Notes: a model not told the origin generated them from the letters alone. A stretch of 64,000 nucleotides of DNA from G963664835 sp965220775 (GCA_965220775.1 OZ244845.1:2294001-2358000); one strand, 5' to 3'. Shown: positions 8,437-18,513, counted from the first letter of the stretch. Program-made: numbers and translations.

Positions 8437-10818
8437 TTGTCGCTCTTGCAGATCTCGTTGATCGCCGGAATACTGGCTCTCAGCGCCGGCTTTCGTCTTT
8501 GGGATATCGGCGACTTGACACCCGGTGTGTGGTATGACGAGGCGGTCAACGCCATCGACGCACGTCTCGTCATCCAAGACGGGTTCCCTGTTTTCTTCAT
8601 CGGAAACAACGGCCGCGAACCACTCTTCATCTATTCGTTGGCAGCCGCTTTCAAATTATTCGGGTACAACACCCTGGCTTTGCGGTTCGTCTCAACGGCT
8701 GCCGGCCTGCTGACTGTTGCGGTCACCTTCGCACTAGTGCGGAATATTTGGGGGACGCGACCGGCATTGATCGCATCCGCCCTCTTAGCCACTTCTGTCT
8801 GGCACCTAATATTGAGCCGGCTGGGGATGCGTACGGCACTATTGCCGCTCTTGCTCAGCGCAGCAGTTTTCTGGCTTTGGACCGGCCTGCAGAAGAGATC
8901 AGCTTGGCGGACCGCACTCGGAGGCGTATTCTTCGGGCTTGCGGCGTACAGCTATACCGCCGTTCGCGTGGCGCCGGTCTGGGTGTTAGTCTTTTGCTTG
9001 GTATGGATCGTGATGTGGCGCGGGAGCCAGGGCGTGAGTCTTCGTCGAGCCCTTGCGCTCGTCGGAGCGTTCTGGATCGCTTCATCGATCACTGCAGCGC
9101 CGCTAGTCGCTTATTTCTCGACAAATCCTGATCAAATCACCACGCGCATTGCAACAGAATCCATTGTGGACGCAGAATCCGACCAATTGCGGGCACTCGG
9201 CGAGAGCGCCGTTAGCACACTAGGAATGCTGAGCGTTCGAGGAGACCCCAATGGTCGACACAACCTTCCCGGTAGGCCAGTACTTGATCCACCGCTTACC
9301 GCATTCGGACTAGTGGGATTGGCGGTGATAGCTGCACGCTATCGCCGTCCTGAGTCGGTATTAGCGCTACTCTGGCTCGCGACAATGTTCCTGCCGGGCA
9401 TCCTGAGCGGAGAATCCCCTCATCAGCTGCGGACTGCCGGCATCATACCGATCGTTTACGTCTTTCCGGCCGTTGGTTTGATTGCAACCGCCGACTGGAT
9501 CAGGCGAGTGATCCCGACGAGACGGGCGGCTTGGGCCTATGGAGTCATAACGTTGCTCCTACTCTGGAGCACCGGAAACTCTTCCAAGGCATTCTTCGTT
9601 GATTGGGCAGAAGGTCAGGACACAGCCGATCAATTCCATGGCGCACAGCGAATTGCCGGATCGCTACTGCGGGATGCAGAGCAAACCTCTACCCAAATTG
9701 TCGCGACCCACATCTACCGAGGATTCCCGGCAGGATCTCTCCTTTTCAATCAAGAGGTAGACCGCCTGCAGGTCAGGTTGTTCGAGGGCCACTACTGTCT
9801 CGCTATCCCCAGCGAAGGACGCCTGCGCTACGTGTTGCCGCGCGATACGCGTGGGCCCTGGGAGGTTGCCCGGAACGCGATTGAAACCCACGAAACGTCG
9901 ACAGTCCTTGACAGAAACGGCGAACCGTGGGTGCAAGTGTATGAAATGGACGCAAATGAGCTACTGCGCCTTCAGCCCTCAACGCCTACGCCAGCCGCAC
10001 TAGGCGACCAGTTCGCGATGCTCGGTTACGACCTGCCGAAGAGTATCCGTGTTGGTGAAACCTCGTTTGCACGCATTTATTTGCAAGTCGACAAACCGTT
10101 CCCCAGGCCGGCCTATTTCCAATTCTTCGCTCATTTAGTCAATATTGAAGACAATTCAACGCCTGCGCTCTTCCATGTCGATTCGTGTCTTGCTGACCGA
10201 AATTGGAATCCCGGCGACCGACTGTTGATAGAAATACCACTCATCGTGAGCGCTGACGTCCAGCAAGGTACTCATCAGCTCGCGTTCGGAATATGGGAGA
10301 AGTATGATGACGAGCGATTGTTAGTCCGGGATGGCGCGGGAACACCGATAGGGGACGCGCTATATCTTGGACCCTTGAGGATAGTTGGCGAAACGGGACC
10401 CTCGCCCGATCTTCAACACGAACTGGGTCTTCAGCTCGGTGAGGCAATTGGCCTCAAGGGATTTGACCAAACCGGATCCGGCATCGAACCAGGGGGGATT
10501 GTTAGGCTAACGCTATACTGGGAAGTGCTCGGCCTGTTAGAGGAGGACTACACGGTATTCGTACAGCTACTAGACGCGGATGGGCAGGTCGTTGCCCAGA
10601 AAGATAACTACCCGCAGAACGGCACCTACCCGACAAGTATCTGGACCGAACAAGACCCGATTGTGGCGGACGAATACGAGATCGATTTACCTGGCGAAAT
10701 TGGCAGGTCGCCACACCGAATCATTGTTGGAATGTACCGGCTGGAGGATGGCAGCCGGCTACCGATACGCGATTCCGATGGGCAGTTGGTGGGAGACCAC
10801 GTCGTACTCGATCAGTGA
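8437..10818 (+). CDS. Divergent GT39-like membrane glycosyltransferase
   Basis: 793 residues, transcribed away from the four-copy array. It shares the plan but is clearly diverged: TM1 directly at the N-terminus, WYDEAVNAIDARLVIQDG (acidic GT-C loop motif), NGREPLFIYSL, TSVWHLILSRLGMRT, TM helices to about residue 390, then a soluble half with two beta modules, the second with DYTVFVQLLDADGQV and IIVGMYRLEDG. The frame is closed upstream by a TGA at 8416, so the start is the TTG at 8437 or an ATT just before it. Fusion of GT-C bodies to the same C-terminal repeats in all five genes suggests the beta domains bind the acceptor or a surface polymer (inference). Confidence 0.82.
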   Translation: MSLLQISLIAGILALSAGFRLWDIGDLTPGVWYDEAVNAIDARLVIQDGFPVFFIGNNGREPLFIYSLAAAFKLFGYNTLALRFVSTAAGLLTVAVTFALVRNIWGTRPALIASALLATSVWHLILSRLGMRTALLPLLLSAAVFWLWTGLQKRSAWRTALGGVFFGLAAYSYTAVRVAPVWVLVFCLVWIVMWRGSQGVSLRRALALVGAFWIASSITAAPLVAYFSTNPDQITTRIATESIVDAESDQLRALGESAVSTLGMLSVRGDPNGRHNLPGRPVLDPPLTAFGLVGLAVIAARYRRPESVLALLWLATMFLPGILSGESPHQLRTAGIIPIVYVFPAVGLIATADWIRRVIPTRRAAWAYGVITLLLLWSTGNSSKAFFVDWAEGQDTADQFHGAQRIAGSLLRDAEQTSTQIVATHIYRGFPAGSLLFNQEVDRLQVRLFEGHYCLAIPSEGRLRYVLPRDTRGPWEVARNAIETHETSTVLDRNGEPWVQVYEMDANELLRLQPSTPTPAALGDQFAMLGYDLPKSIRVGETSFARIYLQVDKPFPRPAYFQFFAHLVNIEDNSTPALFHVDSCLADRNWNPGDRLLIEIPLIVSADVQQGTHQLAFGIWEKYDDERLLVRDGAGTPIGDALYLGPLRIVGETGPSPDLQHELGLQLGEAIGLKGFDQTGSGIEPGGIVRLTLYWEVLGLLEEDYTVFVQLLDADGQVVAQKDNYPQNGTYPTSIWTEQDPIVADEYEIDLPGEIGRSPHRIIVGMYRLEDGSRLPIRDSDGQLVGDHVVLDQ

Positions 10819-10878
10819 GTCGCGACATCGTCGGAGTGTGCGACCATCACCCGCTGGTACAAATTGGTGCTCTGGACT

Positions 10879-11502
10879 CTACCCCTGGTTGATCCGGCGA
10901 TCAACCAGCCTCGCAAACTTCGCCTCGACCTGCCGGCGGGTTTCGTCGAAATCACCTGAGTTGTCGATGACTACGTCAGCGTAGCGGACTTTCGCGTCTA
11001 CCGGCCCCTGTGCATCGAGCCGGCGGCTCGCGTCCGGTTCCGACATACCACGCGACATCATCAGGCGAGTTAATTGTTGATCACGATTTGCGGTGACTAC
11101 CCAGACGCTGTCGCAGCGGTTGTGACCACCAGCCTCAATCAACTTGATTGCCTCGATGGTCAGGACGCGCGAGCCGCTTGTGGCGACCAAGCGGTCGAGC
11201 TCGTCGTTGACGTGGGGATGTACCAGTTCATCCAGCCTGGCCAGGCGAGCCGGATCTTGGAATACGATGGCGCCGAGCTTAGGTCGATCTATTGTCCCAT
11301 CCGAAGCCAGAATTGACCGCCCGAATTCATCCACGATCGGCTGATAGGCCGGTTGTCCGGGCGCCATCGTCTGATGGGCCACCTTGTCAGCGTCAATAAC
11401 CTCACCTCCAAGGTCGGCCAACATGTTGGCGACTGTGCTCTTGCCGGCGGCGATGGTGCCGGTGAGGCCAATTACAAAGGGCAGCCGGTAATGATCAGGC
11501 AA
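10879..11502 (-). CDS. coaE: Dephospho-CoA kinase
   Basis: 207 residues, usual length for CoaE. The enzyme phosphorylates dephospho-CoA with ATP in the last step of coenzyme A synthesis. The N-terminus has GLTGTIAAGKST (P-loop, residues 12-22), followed by DADKVAHQ, the family's substrate-binding region, and in the middle HPHVNDEL, typical of CoaE. The gene converges with the GT39-like gene, 60 bp apart, and lies downstream of groEL on the same strand, separated from it by an intrinsic terminator at 11593-11621, so it likely has its own promoter in 11503-11592. Nothing is missing from the family core. Confidence 0.93.
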   Translation of the reverse strand: MPDHYRLPFVIGLTGTIAAGKSTVANMLADLGGEVIDADKVAHQTMAPGQPAYQPIVDEFGRSILASDGTIDRPKLGAIVFQDPARLARLDELVHPHVNDELDRLVATSGSRVLTIEAIKLIEAGGHNRCDSVWVVTANRDQQLTRLMMSRGMSEPDASRRLDAQGPVDAKVRYADVVIDNSGDFDETRRQVEAKFARLVDRRINQG

Positions 11503-11592
11503 AGTTCTACGCTCGACATTGACAACGCATACGGACTATTTGCCGTAGCTCTTTCGATAAGCCTAGGTTGGTCATGGCTCATTGGTGAAATG

Positions 11593-11621
11593 AAAAAGGC
11601 CCCGGCGCTATCGCCAGGACC
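11593..11621 (-). terminator. Intrinsic terminator of the groSL operon
   Basis: Read on the minus strand, a 10-bp stem (11621-11612 with 11607-11598, two G-T pairs, loop ATAG) is followed directly by five T residues (11597-11593). It lies 27 bp after the groEL stop codon, the expected place for a Rho-independent terminator. Confidence 0.88.
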
Positions 11622-11647
11622 TTCCTCTGCCAGAAATTCTTCTCGGT

Positions 11648-13276
11648 CTAGTACTCTGGCATACCGCCCGGAGGCGGTGCTGCTGCTGCCGGCTCTGGAA
11701 TATCGGTGACAAGCGCCTCGGTCGTGAGGATCATCCCCGCGATCGAAATCGCATTCTCTACCGCAGAACGGGTCACCTTGGCCGGATCGATAATGCCGGC
11801 GGCTGTAAGGTCGGAGTAGTCGTTGTTGAGCACGTCGTAGCCAACGTTATTATTTTTCGATTCCCCGTGTTTTCGCCGAATGGCCTCGACCACGACTGAG
11901 CCCTCCATGCCGGCGTTCTCAGCCAGTTGGCGGGTTGGCTCTTCCAATGCACGGCGCAGGATCGTGATGCCAGTGGAAGCATCGCCGGCGATCTCGAGGC
12001 TGTCTAGCGCATTGGCCGCGTTGAGCAGCGTAACACCGCCGCCTGCGACAACACCTTCCTCGACCGCTGCCCTAGTCGCTGACAGAGCGTCCTCGACTCG
12101 GTGCTTCTTCTCTTGAAGCTCGGGTTCGGTCCCAGCGCCAACTTTGATAACGCCGACTCCGCCGGCCAGCTTTGCCAAGCGCTCTTGGAGTTTTTCGCGA
12201 TCATAGTCGGAGGTAGTGTCATCCACTTGGGCCTTGATCGACTTGATTCGCGCCTGGATATCTTCGTCACTGCCGGAGCCTTCGATGATCGTCGTGTCGT
12301 CTTTGGTCGATACGACGCGACGAGCGCGACCCAAGTCATCGATAGTAGCCGAATCGAGCTTTCGCCCAGTGTCTTCAGAAATCACCGTCCCGCCAGTGAG
12401 GATGGCCATGTCTTCAAGCATCGCCTTGCGGCGGTCACCAAACCCTGGCGCCTTGACTGCTAGCGCATTGACGGTTCCTCGCATCTTGTTGACTACAAGA
12501 GTAGCCAGCGCTTCTCCCTCGACGTCTTCCGCCACCAGGACAAAGTTCTTGCTGACCTGCAGGACCTTCTCAAGCACCGGCAATATGTCTGAGATCGCAC
12601 TGACCTTCTTGTCTGTCAGTAGAACATACGACTCATCGAACTCGGCGGCCTGACGATCAGGCTGGTTTATGAAGTACGGCGAGATATAACCTCGGTCGAA
12701 CTCCATACCATCCACGTACTCGGTTTCGAACCTTAATCCGCGGGATTCCTCTACAGTAATAACGCCATCCTTGCCGACCCGGTCCATAACTTCGGCAATC
12801 AACTCGCCGATTTCGGGGTCGGCGGCCGAGATCGATGCAATGTGAGCAATGTCTTCCTTTCCCTTTACGGGAATGGCCATGCTCTTGATCGAGTCGACTA
12901 CGTTAATCACGGCTCGATCCAGTCCACGCTTCAGCAGCATAGGATTGGCACCAGCCGCGACGTTGCGCAGGCCTTCATTGACTATCGCCTGGGCGAGAAC
13001 CGTGGCTGTGGTCGTACCATCGCCGGCGACATCGTTAGTCTTGGTGGCGGCTTCCTTAAGAAGCTGCGCGCCCATGTTTACGAACGGGTCTTCCAGATCA
13101 ATCTCTCTCGCGACTGTGACGCCATCGTGGCTCACAGTTGGCGTGCCAAACTTCTTATCAAGCGCTACGTTCCGACCCTTCGGTCCGAGCGTGGTTTTTA
13201 CCGCCTGGGCCAGAATATCTATGCCTTGGCGGAGAGAATCGCGGGCCTCTTCCTTGAATTGTAGTTGCTTGGGCAT
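11648..13276 (-). CDS. groL: Chaperonin GroEL (canonical copy)
   Basis: 542 residues, standard length. It forms the double-ring Hsp60 chamber that folds proteins with ATP and GroES. All ATPase landmarks are present: TTLGPKGRNV near residue 30, HDGVTVAREI with the Asp-52 equivalent (D51 here), NDVAGDGTTTATVLAQ with the Asp-87 equivalent, and RVEDALSATRAAVEEG with the Asp-398 equivalent. The C-terminus ends in the usual Gly-Gly-Met tail. It follows groES by 32 bp in one operon, ended by the terminator at 11593-11621. This copy is the internal comparison for the divergent paralogue at 38735-40366. Confidence 0.97.
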   Translation of the reverse strand: MPKQLQFKEEARDSLRQGIDILAQAVKTTLGPKGRNVALDKKFGTPTVSHDGVTVAREIDLEDPFVNMGAQLLKEAATKTNDVAGDGTTTATVLAQAIVNEGLRNVAAGANPMLLKRGLDRAVINVVDSIKSMAIPVKGKEDIAHIASISAADPEIGELIAEVMDRVGKDGVITVEESRGLRFETEYVDGMEFDRGYISPYFINQPDRQAAEFDESYVLLTDKKVSAISDILPVLEKVLQVSKNFVLVAEDVEGEALATLVVNKMRGTVNALAVKAPGFGDRRKAMLEDMAILTGGTVISEDTGRKLDSATIDDLGRARRVVSTKDDTTIIEGSGSDEDIQARIKSIKAQVDDTTSDYDREKLQERLAKLAGGVGVIKVGAGTEPELQEKKHRVEDALSATRAAVEEGVVAGGGVTLLNAANALDSLEIAGDASTGITILRRALEEPTRQLAENAGMEGSVVVEAIRRKHGESKNNNVGYDVLNNDYSDLTAAGIIDPAKVTRSAVENAISIAGMILTTEALVTDIPEPAAAAPPPGGMPEY

Positions 13277-13308
13277 TTACTCCTCCTAAATGTAACTAGT
13301 AGCTGAGC

Positions 13309-13602
13309 TTAGTTCTCGAGCACGGCCAAGATATCTTGTTCACCAACAATGAGATACTCTTCGTCGCCCAGAATTACCTCAGTGCCAGCATACTTGGCGT
13401 AAATCACGGTGTCTCCAACTTCCACCTGCAGAGCAATGTGATTGCCATTTTGGTCGAGCTTGCCAAGACCAACAGCCCTGACCAAACCCTCTTGGGGCTT
13501 TTCCTGCACCGTATCGGGTAGTACGATCCCACTACTGGTGGTCTGTTCCTTAGCGATCGCTTGGATAACTACTCGATCACCCAACGGTTTGATGTTTGAC
13601 AT
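13309..13602 (-). CDS. groS: Co-chaperonin GroES
   Basis: 97 residues, standard length. It is the heptameric lid of the GroEL chamber. Visible landmarks are IKPLGDRVVIQ at the N-terminus, a mobile loop containing TTSSGIVLPDTVQEKPQ, GDTVIYAKYAGTEV, and a C-terminus with EYLIVGEQDILAVLE. It is first in the groS-groL operon, preceded by an AGGAGG-like site just upstream of the ATG. I looked for a CIRCE inverted repeat in the upstream 250 bp and did not see one, so HrcA control is not supported here. Confidence 0.96.
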   Translation of the reverse strand: MSNIKPLGDRVVIQAIAKEQTTSSGIVLPDTVQEKPQEGLVRAVGLGKLDQNGNHIALQVEVGDTVIYAKYAGTEVILGDEEYLIVGEQDILAVLEN

Positions 13603-14061
13603 GGTTCCTCCTCATAAAATTGATTGCGAGTTACGGTCCCTCGAAGCTCCCAGGCCAATTTGTCGAAAGCACTTACCATATTCGATCCAAAGCTGGATCA
13701 GCCGTGTTGATCTACGGGATGTACGGAAGCACATACCGTGACAAGACCCCACGACAAGTTTAGAGAACTGAGAATCCTGGGACCGACGCCTCTTGCGTGC
13801 AGTTCGACAAGAGATATCCTGTAACATAGTAGACGAGCCGCATTTCTCTCGCAATCAACAATGGGCTCTTGCCGGGCTGGGATTTGTCTCTTAGACAGTA
13901 ATCTATCAATCTTCTAACAAACGACGTTATTGATCTGTGGCGAGGCTTTGGATGGCGGGATAAGACAGTTTGGACCCCGGGTGACGGCCGATGACCTCCA
14001 CTTCATCGGCATGTTTGGCGAAAGCAAACCACGCTAAGTTCTGAGCATCAGGTACGGAGAA
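13603..14061 (+). other. Divergent intergenic region between groES and ffh
   Basis: About 460 bp without a credible gene. It must contain the leftward groSL promoter and the rightward promoter of ffh. I saw no CIRCE element, no strong inverted repeat and no RNA gene. A GGAGA ribosome site lies directly before the ffh TTG start. Confidence 0.5.
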
Positions 14062-15384
14062 TTGTTCGACACACTTTCAGATCGCCTCCAAGGCGTATTC
14101 CACGAATTGGGCAGAAAAGGCCGCCTCACCGAGCGCGACATCGATGAGGCAATGCGCGAGGTTCGGAGGGCGCTACTGGAGGCCGATGTAAATTTCCGGG
14201 TCGTCAAGCAGTTTGTCGTTCGCATCCAAGACCGAGCAAAGGGCGCGGAAGTGATGTCGAGCCTTACGCCGGCACAACAGGTCATCAAGATCGTCCGAGA
14301 TGAGCTGATAACTACCTTGGGCGAAGGCGCGCCATTGATCGCCGAAGGTGATCCGGCGGCAATCTTGTTGGTGGGTCTACAAGGATCTGGCAAGACCACG
14401 GTCGCAGCGAAGCTCGGCCTCCAACTTAGAAAAGATGGTCGCCGCCCATTGCTTGTTGCTGCGGACACACAACGGCCGGCGGCCATCCAACAGCTTATCG
14501 CTCTGGGCAAACAGATCAGCTTGCCGGTTTACAGCGAGTCTAGCGGCGACCCGGTAGCGATTACGATCAACGCGCGAAAATACGCACTTGAGAACGGCAT
14601 GGATGTAACGGTGGTGGATACCGCTGGCCGGCTGCACATAGACGAACAGCTGATGGCTGAAGTGCTGAGGGTGAAGGGTCAGGCAGGACCGCAAGAAACG
14701 CTACTTGTCGTCGACGCGATGACGGGCCAAGAGGGCGTCAACGTGGCTGATGAGTTTAATAAAAGGATTGGCGTCACCGGCCTAGTACTGACCAAGCTCG
14801 ATGGCGACGCCCGGGGTGGATCAGCTCTTTCTATTCGTGCGGTCACTGGCGTCCCGATCAAGTTCGTAGGGACGGCCGAAAAGCTGGATGGGTTCGAAAT
14901 ATTTCACCCGGATCGACTGGCCGGTCGCATTCTGGGTATGGGTGACGTGCTGACGCTGGTTGAAAGGGCGCAACAAACTGTCGACAAGCAACAAGCAGTT
15001 GAAATGCAGAGAAAGCTGCGGACTGCTACGTTCGATCTTAACGACTTCATGGTTCAAATGCAGCAGATCAGGCAAATGGGCTCGCTCGACCAGTTGATGG
15101 AGATGATCCCAGGCATGAATCAGTTGGCCAAGAGGCTACCGGCCGGCGCTTTGGACGAAGGCCAGTTCAAACAGATCGAAGCCATTATCAGCTCGATGAC
15201 CTTGGAGGAGCGACGCGCTCCGAATATGATCAACGGCAGCCGGCGGCGCCGAATCAGCCGAGGCAGCGGTACGACCCTGCAAGAAGTGAATCAGCTCCTG
15301 AACCAGTTCCGCCAGGTTCAAAAAATGATGAGGAATTTCTCGCGGGGCAAGGGTCCGAAGGGTCTCATGGGCATGTTCAACTAG
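14062..15384 (+). CDS. ffh: Signal recognition particle protein Ffh
   Basis: 440 residues, normal length. The protein binds SRP RNA and signal sequences of nascent membrane proteins and delivers ribosomes to FtsY. Order: N-domain helical bundle (RRALLEADVNFRVVKQF), G-domain with GLQGSGKTT (G1, about residues 106-114), DTQRPAA, VDTAGRL, TKLDGDARGG, then a methionine-rich M-domain with MIPGMNQLAKRLP and a Gly-Lys-rich tail. The TTG start at 14062 is chosen for the GGAGA just upstream and because the protein then begins at the family N-terminus. It ends 33 bp before the first sulfatase-like gene. Its 3' end was copied, then decayed, at 18950-19102. Confidence 0.96.
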   Translation: MFDTLSDRLQGVFHELGRKGRLTERDIDEAMREVRRALLEADVNFRVVKQFVVRIQDRAKGAEVMSSLTPAQQVIKIVRDELITTLGEGAPLIAEGDPAAILLVGLQGSGKTTVAAKLGLQLRKDGRRPLLVAADTQRPAAIQQLIALGKQISLPVYSESSGDPVAITINARKYALENGMDVTVVDTAGRLHIDEQLMAEVLRVKGQAGPQETLLVVDAMTGQEGVNVADEFNKRIGVTGLVLTKLDGDARGGSALSIRAVTGVPIKFVGTAEKLDGFEIFHPDRLAGRILGMGDVLTLVERAQQTVDKQQAVEMQRKLRTATFDLNDFMVQMQQIRQMGSLDQLMEMIPGMNQLAKRLPAGALDEGQFKQIEAIISSMTLEERRAPNMINGSRRRRISRGSGTTLQEVNQLLNQFRQVQKMMRNFSRGKGPKGLMGMFN

Positions 15385-15417
15385 CCGAACGCCAGCAGAT
15401 CTAAGGAGAAAACTCGA

Positions 15418-18400
15418 TTGAATCTTGGTGCACCGGTGCGCAAAATCAAGCAGGATTTCGGACTGTGGTCGGCGATCAAGGGCGCCTTTAACCGGTTACC
15501 GAGTGGATCACTGCATCTGTTCATACTCTTCAACTTGGCAATTGCGCAGCCATTGTTCGAGCTGTTGGCTCGGAGTGCTCCGTTCTTCGTAGCCGAGCGT
15601 TCTGAACCGATGGACATCTTGCTGTTGGTCCTGCTCATTTGTGTTTTCATACCCTTGTTTTTCGTAGTCGTGGAGGTAGTGGCCGGGCTAGTTAGTCAAC
15701 GGTTGCGGTTGGGGATTCACACGGTATTGGTGGCATTTCTGCTGGCAATAATCGCTCAAACAATTCTGAAGCCGGTAGTAGGTGCTGCCAGTATGGCACT
15801 GGCCATTGGGGCCGGCGTGATCGGGATCGCGGGAGCGTTGGCCTATTTGAGGTTCAACCCAGTGCGGCAATTCTTTACTTTCGCTTCGATTGGAGTGTTG
15901 GTCATCCCGGTTGCCTTTCTCCTGGATTCTGACATTTCAAAGATCGTGTCTCCCGATGTGAGTGCGAGGAGCATTGAGGTGGAAGTGACCTCCACGACTC
16001 CGGTGGTTATGGTGATATTCGATGAGTTACCGGTAACGTCGCTTATGGACGAGAAACGCCAGATAGACTCGATACGTTACCCCAATTTTGCCAGGCTAGC
16101 CAAAGACGCCCACTGGTTTCGCAAGGCGACGACGGTAGCGGATATGACCCATTTGGCGGTTCCGGCGATTTTAACTGGTCGAGTTCCGCGCGAACTTCTG
16201 CTACCCACATTTCAAGAGTATCCCAACAATCTCTTCACGCTCCTAGGCAACTCGTATGAATTGAGTGTTTTTGAGGGGTCCACGCGCCTGTGTCCACCGG
16301 AACTGTGTAGCGAAAGCGCCCAGACACCCGCATTGGCAGATCGAATGCTGTCGATGCTCGTTGATGTTGTACTTATGTACCTGCATATAGTTCTTCCAGA
16401 CGAGATGACAAACAGGCTGCCTCCGATTGACTCGGCGTGGCACGATTTTATCGAGCCTACCGGGAAAGAGGATCAACAAACGAGCGTTGGAGGTCAGGGC
16501 CAACCATATTACAAGAATTTCTCCAATTTCGTCGCGCGGTTTGTGGACTCGATAGAGAATTCGGATGATCCGCAGCTATATTTCATACACCTAAAGCTTC
16601 CTCATGTACCGTGGCAGTATCTGCCAAATGGTAGGAAATATCTGCTAAATGGCAAATCCATAATTCGCGGCGACGGTCCGATCAATGGGCTTACCGTAGC
16701 TGAAGGAATGACCGGAAAATGGTATCGCGACGACTGGCTCATCGCCCAAGGACTTCAGCGCCATTTGCTGCAGTTGGGGTTCGCCGACAAGCTTCTGGGC
16801 GATGTGATAGGAGGTCTGCAGACTGCGGGGCTATACGAGCGCTCTTTGGTGATAGTAGTAGCCGATCACGGCGCCAGTTTTCGTGCCGGGGAATACCGGC
16901 GACAATTGAGTAACGCCAACCTGCCTGACATTCTGCCAGTCCCGGTTATTGTCAAGGTGCCCTATCAAGACCGCGGCGTGATCAGCGATCGCAACGTCCA
17001 GGTCGTGGACATTATGCCGACGATTGCCGAAGTATTGGAGGTGACGATACCTTGGAGTGTAGACGGTCGGTCACTGTTTGACACGTCGGTACCTGATCGG
17101 ACCAAATTGACTATATTCGACCGCGTGGACGTAACAAGGCTAATCGTGCCGTCAGTCGGTGAAGAAATGTACCAAATGCTCGACCTCAAGATTAGAACTT
17201 TTGAATCGGGAGAAAAGGTTGGTGGACTATATAGGATTGGTAGATACAGTCAAATGATTGGGCAAGATCTCGGCGCACATGTTGTGGGCCGGGCACCCGA
17301 TGTAAGAATCTGGATAGACGATGGACACTTGTGGGAGGACATAGATCCTGGCTCTGGGGCGGTGCCGGCTCGTATCACCGGTCAGGTGGATATCATCTCG
17401 GGGGAGCGTGAAAACTTGGACTTGGCTGTTGCGGTGAATGGAACCATCCAGGCGGTGACTAGGAGTTTTTTGAAGTCTGATGACATTTCGTTTTCGGCAA
17501 TTGTGCCTGAAACGTCCTTTCGGAAGGGTCACAATCGGGTGGAGTTGTATGTGGTGTCCGGGCCGGCTGATGGACCTAGCGTGCGGGCACCAGCCAATGC
17601 TCGAGCAGCGACGAGTAACTACTCGCTCTCGAAGTTGGATGGACGAGAAACCATTGAGACGCCGGAAGGTCAACTGATCCCAATCGTCCCCGGTGCGGTG
17701 GGCGGAACTGTAGATCGCGGCATCCAGGAAGCCGATGCCGCTATTATCGTTGGATGGGCCGCCGACTTGCGGGGTTGGCAGCCCGCGGAATCCATTTTGG
17801 TGCTGCTGAATGGTGAAGTTGTCCATCTGGTGCAACCAAGCCGTACGCGGCCGGATGTGGCTGCTCATTACGGAAAACCCGACTTGGCGAGGTCGGGATT
17901 TGTGCTAATGTTTGTGTCCGAAGCACTGGGCGACTCGGCAAATGCTGAAGTTCGCGTAATAGCCTTGTCCAGCCATGGCGTGGCTTCGGAGTTAACCTAC
18001 GGGGAGGAGTATGCTTGGGGCAATAGGCCCAAGCATACTCAACCGGCTCCGGTCCAACTGTCAGACTTTGAATCAAGCCCCGAATATGCTCTGTCGATGG
18101 ATGGCGGGAGCATCAATATCGTTTCTTCCAGCGGGCAGATTATTCCGATAGTGTCCGACACTGTGGCTGGGTATGTGGATTTATGGTCCACTGACGGCCA
18201 ATTCGTTTTCATTAGCGGATGGGCCGCCGATGTACGGAGGTCGCAGCAGGTCAAATTGGTATTGCTGTTCGTGAATGGGCAGTCCGTTTCTGCTCGAGAA
18301 ACTAATTTCGCCCGCCCGGACGTGGTAAGAGAAAGTGGTATTGAGTCCTTGTTGACGTCTGGATTCGACTTTGCTGTTCCTTCGGAGTTGCTAGGTGCCT

Positions 18401-18513
18401 TAGACAACACCGAGGTACGACTTTTCGCCATAACCAAGGATGAAGAGGCCCAGGAGTTGGCCTATACTTCGGGTTACCCTTGGGCAAGAATTTCTGGGGA
18501 CTCGACCGAGTAG
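15418..18513 (+). CDS. Membrane-anchored sulfatase/alkaline-phosphatase-fold protein with two C-terminal beta repeats (copy 1)
   Basis: 1031 residues. Residues ~25-170 carry about five TM helices; from ~185 a large extracytoplasmic domain of the alkaline phosphatase/sulfatase superfamily follows: VVMVIFDELPV (metal-binding Asp near 200), TTVADMTHLAVPAILTGRVP (nucleophile region), and VIVVADHGASF (Asp-His metal pair near 479). LTA synthase and phosphoethanolamine transferases share this membrane-plus-sulfatase plan (family knowledge), so transfer or hydrolysis of a polar head group on a surface glycan or lipid is likely (inference). Residues ~773-1020 hold two related beta repeats, each with a GWAADxR motif and an RPDV block. 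TTG start after AAGGAG. The last ~714 bp are nearly identical to the second copy. Confidence 0.82.
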   Translation: MNLGAPVRKIKQDFGLWSAIKGAFNRLPSGSLHLFILFNLAIAQPLFELLARSAPFFVAERSEPMDILLLVLLICVFIPLFFVVVEVVAGLVSQRLRLGIHTVLVAFLLAIIAQTILKPVVGAASMALAIGAGVIGIAGALAYLRFNPVRQFFTFASIGVLVIPVAFLLDSDISKIVSPDVSARSIEVEVTSTTPVVMVIFDELPVTSLMDEKRQIDSIRYPNFARLAKDAHWFRKATTVADMTHLAVPAILTGRVPRELLLPTFQEYPNNLFTLLGNSYELSVFEGSTRLCPPELCSESAQTPALADRMLSMLVDVVLMYLHIVLPDEMTNRLPPIDSAWHDFIEPTGKEDQQTSVGGQGQPYYKNFSNFVARFVDSIENSDDPQLYFIHLKLPHVPWQYLPNGRKYLLNGKSIIRGDGPINGLTVAEGMTGKWYRDDWLIAQGLQRHLLQLGFADKLLGDVIGGLQTAGLYERSLVIVVADHGASFRAGEYRRQLSNANLPDILPVPVIVKVPYQDRGVISDRNVQVVDIMPTIAEVLEVTIPWSVDGRSLFDTSVPDRTKLTIFDRVDVTRLIVPSVGEEMYQMLDLKIRTFESGEKVGGLYRIGRYSQMIGQDLGAHVVGRAPDVRIWIDDGHLWEDIDPGSGAVPARITGQVDIISGERENLDLAVAVNGTIQAVTRSFLKSDDISFSAIVPETSFRKGHNRVELYVVSGPADGPSVRAPANARAATSNYSLSKLDGRETIETPEGQLIPIVPGAVGGTVDRGIQEADAAIIVGWAADLRGWQPAESILVLLNGEVVHLVQPSRTRPDVAAHYGKPDLARSGFVLMFVSEALGDSANAEVRVIALSSHGVASELTYGEEYAWGNRPKHTQPAPVQLSDFESSPEYALSMDGGSINIVSSSGQIIPIVSDTVAGYVDLWSTDGQFVFISGWAADVRRSQQVKLVLLFVNGQSVSARETNFARPDVVRESGIESLLTSGFDFAVPSELLGALDNTEVRLFAITKDEEAQELAYTSGYPWARISGDSTE
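17752..18465 (+). repeat. Near-identical block shared with 21449-22162
   Basis: 714 bp encoding the two C-terminal beta repeats match the second sulfatase gene at a constant offset of 3697 with only about six differences by eye, whereas sequence just upstream of 17752 and just downstream of 18465 diverges abruptly. This is the pattern of recent gene conversion. Confidence 0.88.

Noticed and set aside
13603..13860. CIRCE operator upstream of groES
   Set aside because: No TTAGCACTC-N9-GAGTGCTAA inverted repeat or close variant was found by eye.
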